From NCBI GenBank assembly GCA_900553295.1, contig USCR01000089.1:1-10200 (forward strand): 10,200 bases of DNA. The letters are read 5' to 3'. The translations under genes and the position numbers were made by a program. The notes under the pieces were generated by a model. It ran no database searches. It was not told the origin of the DNA and worked only from the letters and a program-made list of their open reading frames with translations. Positions 1 through 5,969 of the stretch are shown in pieces. This stretch comes from an uncultured Eubacteriales bacterium (GTDB lineage: Bacteria > Bacillota > Clostridia > Christensenellales > Aristaeellaceae). Within the stretch, counting starts at the first letter, position 1, and every line of letters begins with the position of its first letter.

Positions 1-2
1 AA

Positions 3-98
3 AAGCAGCGTGGGGTTCCGGTAGAGGTGGGGGCCTTGGCTGCGGTGCGGGGGAAGCGGCGGAGGAAGAAAGCGTGCTTTTTCGTACCGGCATGGTGA
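3..98 (+). CDS. Possible 3' end of a rightward gene cut by the window edge
   Basis: In frame 3 the window opens with an uninterrupted reading frame that ends at TGA 96-98. It encodes about 31 residues with a basic patch (GKRRRKK) and ends in FFVPAW. Third codon positions are mostly G or C, as in the real genes here, but they favour G (GGG, GTG, CGG), whereas the neighbours favour C (GGC, GCC). A strong terminator with its T-run on the plus strand lies downstream at 269-306, which would suit a rightward gene coming from the left. I do not recognise the protein. Frame 2 is also open to 250 but runs through the hairpin element, so it is less credible. Low confidence. Confidence 0.2.
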   Translation, partial: KQRGVPVEVGALAAVRGKRRRKKACFFVPAW

Positions 99-120
99 AG
101 GTGAATCCTTTCGCTGCTCA

Positions 121-224
121 ACTTGCAAGGATTCCCACAAGGAACGGGACCGAAGGTTTCCAAAGGGCGAGCGGAAAGCCCTTTGGTCGCGCCCACAGGC
201 GCGAAATCCTTTGCGCTTGCAAGT
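121..224. repeat. Multi-hairpin intergenic element, REP/MITE-like
   Basis: Two perfect hairpins abut: CCAAAGGGC (160-168) with GCCCTTTGG (178-186), then TCGCGCC (187-193) with GGCGCGA (198-204) around a CACA loop. They are enclosed by an imperfect outer stem: GGATT (129-133) with AATCC (205-209), and ACTTGCAA (121-128) with TTGCAAGT (217-224). The whole could fold as a branched structure. CAACTTGC occurs on both sides (119-126 and 235-242), which might be a target duplication or chance. The element at 10144-10192 has the same paired-hairpin design. The remaining parts of 1-311 show no convincing RNA gene. Confidence 0.5.
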
Positions 225-268
225 ATGTATTACGCAACTTGCGAAAATGATGGGGCAAAATAGAAGGA

Positions 269-306
269 GAGGTTGCAGAACTGGACTGTTCTGCAACCTC
301 TTTTTT
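269..306. terminator. Rho-independent terminator, probably bidirectional
   Basis: A perfect 13-bp stem, GAGGTTGCAGAAC (269-281) with GTTCTGCAACCTC (288-300), encloses a six-base loop. Six T follow on the plus strand (301-306). On the minus strand the stem is followed by a weaker T-rich tract (TCCTTCTATTTTG). It lies 5 bases beyond the stop codon of the leftward YolD-like gene, so it should end the SOS-type operon. The better T-run faces rightward, so it may also stop a transcript entering from the left. Confidence 0.85.
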
Positions 307-311
307 GGGGG

Positions 312-737
312 TTAGTCGTTTGGAAGAAGGGGACTTTCCAGGGCGCACACGTCCTCCAGGGGGATGCTGTGGCCGTCGGTGAGCTGGAGTACGCCCAGGG
401 ATGCATCCATGCGCTTGAGATGACCGGTGATGGTGATATAGGCGCCACCGGCCTTGCGCGGGTCATGGCGGAAATAGGTGACGGTTACCTGGGGGCGCTG
501 ATCCAGACAAGTGGCAAGGAGCTGCTGCTTCCGGTCCAGCAGCGCCAGGGCGTCCTCGCTGAGAAGACGCTTGGCTTCGGTGAGCCTGCCGGTTTCCGAT
601 ACCACGGCGTCATAGCCCACCAGGGCCGCAAAGGGCGCAAACTGCGCGGCCCGGTCTCCCCGGGGCATACGCGGCCGGGTGCGGGGCCCGGGGCAGGGCA
701 GATGCAGCATGTCGGCATAGCGGTCTTGCGCGCGCAT
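312..737 (-). CDS. YolD-like protein, partner of the Y-family polymerase
   Basis: The 141-residue product carries the YolD-like hallmark near its N-terminus, DRAAQFAPFAALVGYDA (about residues 28-44), followed by a helical charged stretch. A second conserved block is TVTYFRHDPRKAGGAYITITG at about 84-104. YolD-like proteins are small and are commonly encoded next to UmuC/UvrX-type translesion polymerases in Bacillota; they are thought to act as accessory, UmuD-like partners, but no catalytic activity is established. The ATG is preceded by AAGGAG (745-750) at 7 bases. The upstream acetyltransferase stop lies within this ribosome binding site, leaving 4 bases between the genes, so translation is probably coupled. 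It is the last gene before the terminator at 269-306. Family assignment is firm; the mechanism is inferred from the neighbourhood. Confidence 0.88.
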   Translation of the reverse strand: MRAQDRYADMLHLPCPGPRTRPRMPRGDRAAQFAPFAALVGYDAVVSETGRLTEAKRLLSEDALALLDRKQQLLATCLDQRPQVTVTYFRHDPRKAGGAYITITGHLKRMDASLGVLQLTDGHSIPLEDVCALESPLLPND

Positions 738-741
738 GGAA

Positions 742-1200
742 TCACTCCTTTTCCTGGGGCAAAGGGGATAGCTCCTTTACGAAGCAAATGATTCGCCCTG
801 CCTCCCCGAAGCCCGTGGCCAGGTGAAAGCGGTAGCTTTCCTGGTTGGTAAGTTCGCAGTCGCTGGCAAATTCCCGGCAGCCCTGAGCGGCGGCCCAGGC
901 CTGGCAGGCGGCCAGCAGCTCCCGGGCATACCCCTGCCGCCGGCAGTCCTCCCGGACAAAAATGCCCTCCAGATAGCCCACGGGGCTGCTGCGGGTGCCC
1001 TGCACGTAGTCGTGGCGCAGCTGGCACTGGGCAAAGCCTGCCGGTTCCCCCTGGTGGTACAGCAGGAAAAAGCATGCGTCCGGCCGGGCCAGCAGGGGAG
1101 CAAACTCCTCCTGAAGCTCCTGGACGCTGTGCCGGGGCCATAATTCAGCCGCCAGGCATGCAAGGGTTTCCAGGTCGGTGGAAACGGCTTTTCGGATCAT
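742..1200 (-). CDS. GNAT N-acetyltransferase, aminoglycoside AAC(6')-like
   Basis: The 152-residue GNAT-fold protein has an acetyl-CoA loop at RRQGYA (87-92). Other segments match, from memory, the chromosomal AAC(6')-Iy/Iaa group of aminoglycoside 6'-N-acetyltransferases: LWPRH (20-24), GFAQCQLRHDYVQG (55-68), SSPVGYLEGIFV (71-82), GCREFASD (107-114) and the GF..A.RIICFVK end (130-142). The predicted reaction is transfer of acetyl from acetyl-CoA to an amino group, in the cytoplasm; the real acceptor could be an aminoglycoside or another amine. I chose ATG 1200 over the adjacent GTG 1203 because AGGGAGG (1208-1214) is then 7 bases away rather than 4. The gene lies 17 bases after the polymerase and 4 bases before the YolD-like gene, so it should share their LexA control. 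A GNAT gene (yqjY) also sits in the Bacillus subtilis LexA-regulated yqjWXYZ operon, as I recall it. Family is firm; substrate unproven. Confidence 0.85.
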   Translation of the reverse strand: MIRKAVSTDLETLACLAAELWPRHSVQELQEEFAPLLARPDACFFLLYHQGEPAGFAQCQLRHDYVQGTRSSPVGYLEGIFVREDCRRQGYARELLAACQAWAAAQGCREFASDCELTNQESYRFHLATGFGEAGRIICFVKELSPLPQEKE

Positions 1201-1217
1201 CACGGTACCTCCCTGTG

Positions 1218-2726
1218 TTAGGCCTTGTGACCGCCGATCTGCTGGTTGCGCTCCCGGGCGGTGGCGCCCTCCTCCAGGCTCATGCCCAGCACAATGGCGT
1301 TGTTACCGTACTTTTTCTTGATGGACAGCAGGGTCTCCTGCACGCGCTTTTCCCGGGCCAGGGCTTCGTCCTGCGCCTGGCGGGCCGCCTCGTCGGTGAA
1401 CAGGTCCAGCTGCTGGCAGCATGCGGCGGGCTGTGCCCCCTGGGGCAGGACCTGGCAGGCGGTGAGGTTCAGCCGGCGCACCAGCAGCTTTTCCGACGCG
1501 ATGCGCTCAAAGAGCGCCGTGGCCGCCGCCATGATCTGCCGGGCCGAGGAGGTGGGACGCTCCAGGCAGGCGGTGCCGTGGGCGTGCTGGGGAATGGTCC
1601 GGCCGTAGTGATCCGTGACCGTGGCGCCCCGGTAGTGTGCCCGGGCCTCCGGGGAGGCCAGGTTCTCCACATCATAGCCCACGGTGAGGGTCAGCTGGGT
1701 GGTGGTCAGCCCCTTGTCCACCAGGGAAAGGGCCAGGGCGTCCGCCATCTCCCGGACGATGAGCCGCGCCTTGCCAAAGGGATAGGGGCAGGGCAGCACC
1801 TGCCCGGAGCCCAGGCTGTTGGCGCTGGGACGGTAGGCCTTGATGTCCGCCATGGTGCAGGATTCCCAGCCCCAGGCGTGGTCTATGAGCAGCTCCGCGT
1901 TCACCCCAAAGAGCTTGTAGAGCAGGGCTTCGTTGTGGTAGTCCCCGGGGCGGCCCAGGGAGCAGCGGGCCACGTCGCCCATGGTGTACATGCCGTGAGC
2001 CTCCAGCTTCCGGGCGTAGCCATGGCCCACCCGCCAGAAGTCCGTCAGGGGGCGGTGGCTCCACAGGGCGCGGCGGTAGCCCTCCTCGTCCAGCTCCGCG
2101 ATGCGCACGCCGTTGGCGTCCGGGGGCAGATGCTTGGCCTCGATGTCCATGGCCACCTTGCACAGGTACAGGTTGGTGCCGATGCCCGCCGTGGCGGTGA
2201 TCCCCGTGGTGTGCAGCACGTCCAGGATCATGCGCATGGCCAGCTCCCGGGCCGTGAGCCCGTAGGTGTCCAGGTAGGGAGTGGCGTCCACGAATACCTC
2301 GTCAATGGAATAAACGTGGATGTCCTCCGGGGCGATATACTTCAGGTATACTTCGTAGATCTGGGCGCTTACGGTCATGTAGCGGGCCATCTGCGGCGGG
2401 GCCACCAGGTAATCCACCGCCAGGGCGGGGGAGGCGCGCAGGGCCTGATCGTCCCAGGAGGCGCCGGTGAACCGCCCTCCGGGCGCCTGGCGGAGGCGGC
2501 GGGCGTTGACCTCCCGGATCTTTTCCACCACCTCGAATAGCCGGGGCCGCCCGGGCAGGCCATAGGCCTTCAGGGAGGGGGACACCGCCAGGCAGATGGT
2601 CTTTTCCGTCCGGGCGGCGTCCGCCACCACCAGGTTGGTGGTCATGGGGTCCAGCCCCCGGTCCCTGCAGGCCACGGAGGCGTAAAAGGATTTCAGGTCA
2701 ATGGCGATGTACTGGGGCTGCCGCAT
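1218..2726 (-). CDS. Y-family translesion DNA polymerase (UvrX/YqjW/UmuC type)
   Basis: The 502-residue polymerase should copy across damaged template bases. The first metal-binding motif is AIDLKSFYASV, with D10 and the likely steric-gate Y15. The catalytic pair lies in YSIDEVF (D142, E143). GIGTNLYLCKVAMDI (181-195) is the conserved palm segment after it, and a helix-hairpin-helix thumb follows at about 228-255. The little finger begins near SLGSGQ (304-309). QLDLF at 439-443 matches the beta-clamp binding consensus. The C-terminus, ATARERNQQIGGHKA, resembles what I recall of Bacillota UvrX-like relatives, not DinB. Start ATG 2726 has AAGGAAG (2737-2743) 10 bases upstream. It is first in the leftward operon with the acetyltransferase and YolD-like genes, behind a promoter with two LexA boxes. 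This is expected to be an error-prone SOS polymerase; lesion specificity cannot be read from sequence. Confidence 0.95.
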   Translation of the reverse strand: MRQPQYIAIDLKSFYASVACRDRGLDPMTTNLVVADAARTEKTICLAVSPSLKAYGLPGRPRLFEVVEKIREVNARRLRQAPGGRFTGASWDDQALRASPALAVDYLVAPPQMARYMTVSAQIYEVYLKYIAPEDIHVYSIDEVFVDATPYLDTYGLTARELAMRMILDVLHTTGITATAGIGTNLYLCKVAMDIEAKHLPPDANGVRIAELDEEGYRRALWSHRPLTDFWRVGHGYARKLEAHGMYTMGDVARCSLGRPGDYHNEALLYKLFGVNAELLIDHAWGWESCTMADIKAYRPSANSLGSGQVLPCPYPFGKARLIVREMADALALSLVDKGLTTTQLTLTVGYDVENLASPEARAHYRGATVTDHYGRTIPQHAHGTACLERPTSSARQIMAAATALFERIASEKLLVRRLNLTACQVLPQGAQPAACCQQLDLFTDEAARQAQDEALAREKRVQETLLSIKKKYGNNAIVLGMSLEEGATARERNQQIGGHKA

Positions 2727-2772
2727 GGGCGCGTCACTTCCTTACCGCACAGGGCAATCTGCCAGAATATGA

Positions 2773-2784
2773 GAAAATATGTTC
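2773..2784 (-). promoter_or_regulatory. LexA (SOS) box, promoter-downstream copy
   Basis: On the minus strand this reads GAACATATTTTC, one mismatch from the Gram-positive LexA consensus GAAC-RNRY-GTTY. It lies 12 bases downstream of the -10 hexamer, around the start of transcription, where bound LexA would block RNA polymerase. The surrounding 20 bases (2765-2784) match 2828-2847 at 19 of 20 positions. Confidence 0.78.
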
Positions 2785-2796
2785 TCTTGCTGCCCT

Positions 2797-2826
2797 ATTG
2801 TAGCACGGCGCCAAAGAACCTGTCAA
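2797..2826 (-). promoter_or_regulatory. Sigma-A-type promoter of the polymerase operon
   Basis: The minus strand carries a perfect -35 TTGACA (2826-2821), an 18-base spacer, and -10 TACAAT (2802-2797). Transcription should start near 2790, giving a leader of about 65 bases before the polymerase ATG. The promoter is strong by sequence and would need tight repression, which the two flanking LexA boxes could supply. Confidence 0.85.
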
Positions 2827-2835
2827 GGAATATGG

Positions 2836-2847
2836 GAAAATATGTTC
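2836..2847 (-). promoter_or_regulatory. LexA (SOS) box, promoter-upstream copy
   Basis: This is the same GAACATATTTTC sequence as at 2773-2784, 9 bases upstream of the -35 hexamer. The two boxes are in direct orientation, 63 bases apart (about six helical turns), so dimers could sit on the same DNA face and hold the promoter between them. This copy is about 55 bases from the -10 of the divergent SH3 gene, so control of that gene is possible but not implied. Confidence 0.75.
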
Positions 2848-2898
2848 GTAAATTATTTGCAACAAAGGCGGGCCGCGCTTTTCCTTCCGGGGCGGATA

Positions 2899-2907
2899 TG
2901 ATATAAT
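2899..2907 (+). promoter_or_regulatory. Extended -10 promoter for the SH3-repeat gene
   Basis: TGATATAAT combines a perfect -10 TATAAT (2902-2907) with the TGN extension. The -35 region 17 bases upstream (TTTTCC, 2879-2884) is poor, which is typical of extended -10 promoters. The predicted leader is about 60 bases and ends in the AAAGGAGG ribosome binding site at 2958-2965. Confidence 0.65.
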
Positions 2908-2972
2908 GGACACAATTTCCCGCCTTTCCGCCCAGGGATAAGGCGGAGGGACGTACAAAAGGAGGCTTCGCC

Positions 2973-3965
2973 GTGCGCCGCGTGATGATCCTGCTGCTGT
3001 GCCTGCTGCTGCCCTGGGTTGCCCTGGGGGAGGACAACGCGCAGATCGTATCCTTTTCCACCTTTACCGAGCGGGTGAAGCTCCGGGAGCAGCCCAACGA
3101 CACCGCCCGGGTGCTGGGCCAGTATTACGGCGGCCAGCCCGTGGAGATCCTGGAGGACGGGAAGTCCTGGAAGATGGTGTCCATCGGCGGGCGCACCGGC
3201 TATATGATGCAGAAATACCTTACCGACCTCACCGGGGAGGCCGCCGCTCCCGAGGGCGTGATCCGCTACCCCGAGGCGGACGGCACCCTGCCCCTGTACG
3301 ACCAGGCGGGCGGCACGGGGCGGGTGATTGCCCGGATGCAGGGAGGCGTTTTGCAGGTGCTGGGCACGGTTTCCCAGGAATGGCTGCACGTGCGCTACAC
3401 CAGTCCGGAGGGAAGCGTCACCTGCGGCTTTGCCTCCGCCCTGGGGATTACCTGGCCCGAGGAGATAAGCCGCCTGCAGGTGGACACCGGCGGCACCAAC
3501 GAGAAGCTGCACCTGCGCGCCGAACCCTCCAAGTCCGCCGAGAGCCTGGGGCTGTATTACTCCGGGGCGGTGGTCTATGCCCTGATTGAGGACAGCCCCA
3601 CCCGCGGCTGGACCCATGTGCGCGTGGGGGAGAACGTGGGGTATATGCTTTCCAGCCAGCTGCGCGCCCCGGACGAAACCACCCCCCTGCCCACGGGAAG
3701 GCTGCGGCGGGAGAGCTGCCCCTTCTACCTTACCGCCACGGATGAGGAACCGGCGGGCACGCTGTTTGCCGCGGCGGAGTTTGCGGTGACGGCGGAGCAG
3801 GGGGGACGGTGCCAGCTGATGCTGGGCAGCGAAGCCAACGGGGATGCGGAATGGGTCTGGGTGGATAGCCAGTACATCCAGTACGGCTACATGACCGTGG
3901 GCACCGTGGCGCCCACCGGCACACCGGAAAGCTCGCCCACTCCGCAGGCCACCCCGGCGCCCTGA
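2973..3965 (+). CDS. Secreted protein with SH3-like repeats
   Basis: The 330-residue protein starts with GTG, 7 bases after AAAGGAGG (2958-2965). Residues 1-19 are a signal peptide (RR, then a Leu-rich core ending VALG). Two bacterial-SH3-type repeats are clear, at about 25-85 and 168-231. They share a VKLREQP/LHLRAEP start, a LGQYY/LGLYY centre and a GYM end (GRTGYM, NVGYM). Two more divergent copies are likely at about 96-160 and 243-305. The C-terminus (308-330) is a flexible Thr/Pro/Ser-rich tail. No peptidase, amidase or sortase motif is visible, so it is not itself an obvious cell-wall enzyme. Such domains often bind peptidoglycan or other envelope components. It has its own promoter and is divergent from the polymerase operon. 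Domain type is well supported; ligand and role are unknown. Confidence 0.82.
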   Translation: MRRVMILLLCLLLPWVALGEDNAQIVSFSTFTERVKLREQPNDTARVLGQYYGGQPVEILEDGKSWKMVSIGGRTGYMMQKYLTDLTGEAAAPEGVIRYPEADGTLPLYDQAGGTGRVIARMQGGVLQVLGTVSQEWLHVRYTSPEGSVTCGFASALGITWPEEISRLQVDTGGTNEKLHLRAEPSKSAESLGLYYSGAVVYALIEDSPTRGWTHVRVGENVGYMLSSQLRAPDETTPLPTGRLRRESCPFYLTATDEEPAGTLFAAAEFAVTAEQGGRCQLMLGSEANGDAEWVWVDSQYIQYGYMTVGTVAPTGTPESSPTPQATPAP

Positions 3966-3992
3966 CGCTGGGACGAAAAAACGATCTGTGTA

Positions 3993-4021
3993 TTTTTTTG
4001 TCTGGCATTTTTTGCTACAAT
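3993..4021 (+). promoter_or_regulatory. Putative promoter of the decarboxylase subunit genes
   Basis: TACAAT (4016-4021) is a good -10, but the -35 position 17 bases upstream is only a T-run (3993-3998), so the match is weak. The AT-rich island between GC-rich coding regions favours a real start site here. It would give a leader of about 85 bases containing the hairpin at 4031-4059. Confidence 0.45.
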
Positions 4022-4030
4022 ATTTACATT

Positions 4031-4059
4031 GCGCGGCGCCCTTCGGGCGTTGCCCGCGC
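4031..4059 (+). other. GC-rich leader hairpin upstream of the decarboxylase beta gene
   Basis: GCGCGGCGCCC (4031-4041) pairs with GGGCG (4045-4049) and CCGCGC (4054-4059), around a TTC loop and with a four-base bulge. It would fold in the 5' leader and ends 36 bases before the ribosome binding site at 4096-4103. No T-run follows, so it is not a simple terminator. A transcript-stability or dispersed-repeat role is possible. Confidence 0.4.
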
Positions 4060-4111
4060 GGATGTGGCAGGGCCTGCCTGCCGCCGCAAGCAAAAGGGAG
4101 GAGACGAAGGC

Positions 4112-5314
4112 ATGGACCAAATCCTAAGCGAGCTGTTCTCCGGCGTGCTCTATCTGTTCACCGCGGAGGGGCTCAAAACACTGCTGATGTTCGTCATCTC
4201 GGGCATCCTGATCTATCTGGCCATCAAGAAGGAATACGAACCTTCCCTGCTGTTGCCCATCGGCTTTGGCTGCATTCTGGCCAACCTGCCGCCGGTGCTG
4301 GAAAACGGCATTCTGACCAATCCTTCCGCCCTGGGGGAAAACGGCTTCCTGACCGTGCTGTTCAACGCGGGCATCGCCAATGAGCTGTTCCCCATCCTGA
4401 TCTTCATTGCCGTGGGCGCGATGATCGACTTCTCTCCGCTGCTCAAGGACCCCAGCATGATCTTCTTTGGCGCGGCGGCGCAGTTCGGCATTTTTGCCAC
4501 GTTCCTGCTGTCCCTGGTGCTCATTCCCGTGCTCCTGCCCCAGACGGCGGGGGACCAGAACCTGGTGCTCAAGCTGGCCAGCGCCATCGGCATCATCGGC
4601 GCGGCGGACGGCCCCACCACGCTGTATGTGGCCAATCACTTTGACCTGAAGGACTACATGGGCCCCATCTCCGTGGCGGCGTACAGCTACATGTCCCTGG
4701 TGCCGGTGATCCAGCCCCCGGTGATCAAGGCCCTGACCACCCGGGAAGAGCGGATGATCCGCATGGACTACCATGAGGACCGCTGCTCCAAGACCGTGCT
4801 GATCCTCTTCCCCATTGTGGTGACGGTGGTGGCGGGCATCCTGGTGCCCATGAGCGCGCCGCTGGTGGGCAGCCTGATGTTTGGCAACCTGATCCGGGAG
4901 TGCGGCGTGCTGGAGCGCCTGTCCAAGACCGCCCAGAACGAGCTGGCCAACCTGGTGACCATTCTCCTGGGCCTGACCATCGGCTCCACCATGGTGGCGG
5001 ATAAGTTCCTGCAGCTGGAAACCCTGCTGATCCTGGCCCTGGGCCTGGTGGCCTTTATCTTCGACACCGCGGGCGGCGTGCTTTTCGCCAAGTTCCTCAA
5101 CCTGTTCCGCAAGAACAAGGTGAACCCTATGATCGGCGCGGCGGGCATTTCCGCCTTCCCCATGTCCTCCCGGGTGATTGCCAAAATGGCCCTGAAGGAT
5201 GATCCCAGCAACTTCATCCTCATGCAGGCCACCTCCGCCAACGTGGCCGGCCAGCTGGGCTCCATTGTGGCCGGCGGTATGGTGATTACCCTGGTGAGCA
5301 TGCTGCTGGGCTAA
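4112..5314 (+). CDS. Sodium-translocating decarboxylase beta subunit (OadB/GcdB/MmdB family)
   Basis: In this family the beta subunit couples decarboxylation of a biotin-bound carboxyl group to Na+ export across the membrane. ATG 4112 is chosen because GGGAGGAG (4096-4103) lies 8 bases upstream; the frame is open to 3998 but the extra stretch is leader DNA. The 400-residue product is near the family's usual length and almost entirely membrane helices. Signature motifs are GIIGAADGPTTLYVANHF, with the family's essential Asp, and GNLIRECGVLERLSKTAQNE. NPMIGAAGISAFPMSSR keeps N, G (+4), S (+9) and R (+16), the spacing of the Na+-pathway residues described for Klebsiella OadB. The stop codon overlaps the next gene's ribosome binding site. 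Which acid is decarboxylated (oxaloacetate, methylmalonyl-CoA, glutaconyl-CoA or malonate) depends on an alpha subunit not in this window. Family is very secure. Confidence 0.95.
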   Translation: MDQILSELFSGVLYLFTAEGLKTLLMFVISGILIYLAIKKEYEPSLLLPIGFGCILANLPPVLENGILTNPSALGENGFLTVLFNAGIANELFPILIFIAVGAMIDFSPLLKDPSMIFFGAAAQFGIFATFLLSLVLIPVLLPQTAGDQNLVLKLASAIGIIGAADGPTTLYVANHFDLKDYMGPISVAAYSYMSLVPVIQPPVIKALTTREERMIRMDYHEDRCSKTVLILFPIVVTVVAGILVPMSAPLVGSLMFGNLIRECGVLERLSKTAQNELANLVTILLGLTIGSTMVADKFLQLETLLILALGLVAFIFDTAGGVLFAKFLNLFRKNKVNPMIGAAGISAFPMSSRVIAKMALKDDPSNFILMQATSANVAGQLGSIVAGGMVITLVSMLLG

Positions 5315-5327
5315 GGAGGTAAGAGTG

Positions 5328-5516
5328 ATGATGAAACTGCTTTCCCTGTTGATGGCTTCCGCCAGCGCGGAAACCGTGGCCACTGCCGAAACGGGCATGA
5401 CCTCCCTGCCCCTGCTGACCAAGGGACTAATTGTGACCGCGGGCGGCCTGTGCGGGGTATTCCTGGTGCTGCTGCTGTTCTTTATTACCATCAAGCTGAT
5501 GCAGAAAATCAAATAA
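5328..5516 (+). CDS. Small single-helix subunit, OadG/MmdD-like
   Basis: The product is 62 residues from ATG 5328, which lies 8 bases after AAGGAGG (5313-5319); a GTG at 5325 and another ATG at 5331 are alternatives. Translation is probably coupled, since the ribosome binding site starts inside the beta-subunit stop. The N-terminal third is Ala/Ser/Thr-rich. One membrane helix follows (GLIVTAGGLCGVFLVLLLFF), with a basic end (KLMQKIK). One helix, small size and position beside a decarboxylase beta gene fit the gamma/delta subunit, which in known pumps holds the alpha and beta subunits together. Sequence is poorly conserved in this family, so the call rests largely on context and topology. The helix-then-KL pattern is typical. 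A strong terminator follows 23 bases after the stop. Confidence 0.72.
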   Translation: MMKLLSLLMASASAETVATAETGMTSLPLLTKGLIVTAGGLCGVFLVLLLFFITIKLMQKIK

Positions 5517-5539
5517 GGCCAATTCCCGATATGCGCAAG

Positions 5540-5569
5540 AGGCTGCCCGTGAAAATGGGCAGCCTTTTT
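5540..5569 (+). terminator. Rho-independent terminator after the decarboxylase subunits
   Basis: AGGCTGCCC (5540-5548) and GGGCAGCCT (5557-5565) form a perfect 9-bp stem with an eight-base loop. The stem runs into TTTTT (5565-5569). This ends the two-gene transcript, so the ABC transporter must use its own promoter. Confidence 0.93.
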
Positions 5570-5615
5570 CATATGTCCCCAAAGTGCCGAAAACCGCTTT
5601 TCGTGGAAGGCAAAT

Positions 5616-5689
5616 CCAGTCAACCCGGGGCGAGCCAAACGGATGGGGAAATTGCTTTTGCGTGCAAAAGCAGTGCCCCGCTCCACTGG
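5616..5689. other. Structured non-coding foldback
   Basis: Three nested pairings are visible. TGCTTTTGC (5653-5661) and GCAAAAGCA (5664-5672) form a perfect 9-bp hairpin around GT. CGGGGC (5626-5631) pairs with GCCCCG (5675-5680), and CCAGT (5616-5620) with ACTGG (5685-5689). A smaller hairpin, CGAAAA/TTTTCG (5588-5604 region), precedes it. It lies between a terminator and a promoter, so it is probably not part of either operon's mRNA. It could be a dispersed repeat or a small RNA. The rest of 5570-5838 is non-coding with no RNA gene I recognise. Confidence 0.45.
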
Positions 5690-5838
5690 CAAGGCCGCCG
5701 GAAACGGGGGAAAACCGAGGCGCGCTTCACACCCTGGCGGCAGCGTGCTCCCAATGGTCAGTTTTACTGTTTTTGTCCTATAAGGTTAACAAATATCCAG
5801 AAAATACAATTTTTTCTAATTTTATCCCTTTTCATATC

Positions 5839-5866
5839 TTGCATTTTTCTTGTTCTCTGTTATAAT
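5839..5866 (+). promoter_or_regulatory. Sigma-A-type promoter of the ABC transporter operon
   Basis: TTGCAT (5839-5844), a 16-base spacer and a perfect TATAAT (5861-5866) lie in a strongly AT-rich stretch. Transcription should begin near 5873, leaving a leader of about 110 bases before the binding-protein ATG. No Fur-type operator is obvious over the promoter. Confidence 0.8.
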
Positions 5867-5925
5867 GGAACTATAAACAAGCGAAAAATTTTACATAAAT
5901 GCGTGATACGACTCATAAGATTTTT

Positions 5926-5969
5926 AGCACCGGCGGGCTGTACCGGCGCTGAAATAAAAAATTTTTTAT
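5926..5969 (+). other. Leader hairpin plus A/T palindrome before the binding-protein RBS
   Basis: AGCaCCGG (5926-5933) pairs with CCGGcGCT (5943-5950), with one mismatch. Four bases later begins the perfect 16-base palindrome ATAAAAAATTTTTTAT (5954-5969), directly against the AGGAGG ribosome binding site (5970-5975). A hairpin followed by a T-run inside a leader could act as an attenuator or as control of ribosome access, or the palindrome could be an operator. No known riboswitch class is recognised. Confidence 0.4.

Noticed and set aside
118..348. Leftward open frame of 76 codons across the left intergenic region
   Set aside because: It runs through the terminator hairpin and the multi-hairpin element and overlaps the YolD-like gene end; no ribosome binding site or family resemblance.
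1074..2540. Long rightward open frame antisense to the polymerase
   Set aside because: It is a GC-rich antisense shadow: Gly/Val/His/Gln-rich and without recognisable motifs, while the opposite strand encodes an intact polymerase.
3966..4000. Possible terminator after the SH3 gene (GAAAAAAC ... TATTTTTTTG)
   Set aside because: Only A/T pairing with no GC stem; the T-run is more simply part of the promoter region of the next gene.
3998..4111. N-terminal extension of the decarboxylase beta subunit
   Set aside because: The extra 38 codons cover the -10 element and a leader hairpin, are not hydrophobic, and the strong ribosome binding site is placed for ATG 4112.
4124..5692. 522-codon leftward frame opposite the decarboxylase beta subunit
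   Set aside because: His/Gln/Gly-rich antisense shadow; the plus strand holds all family motifs.
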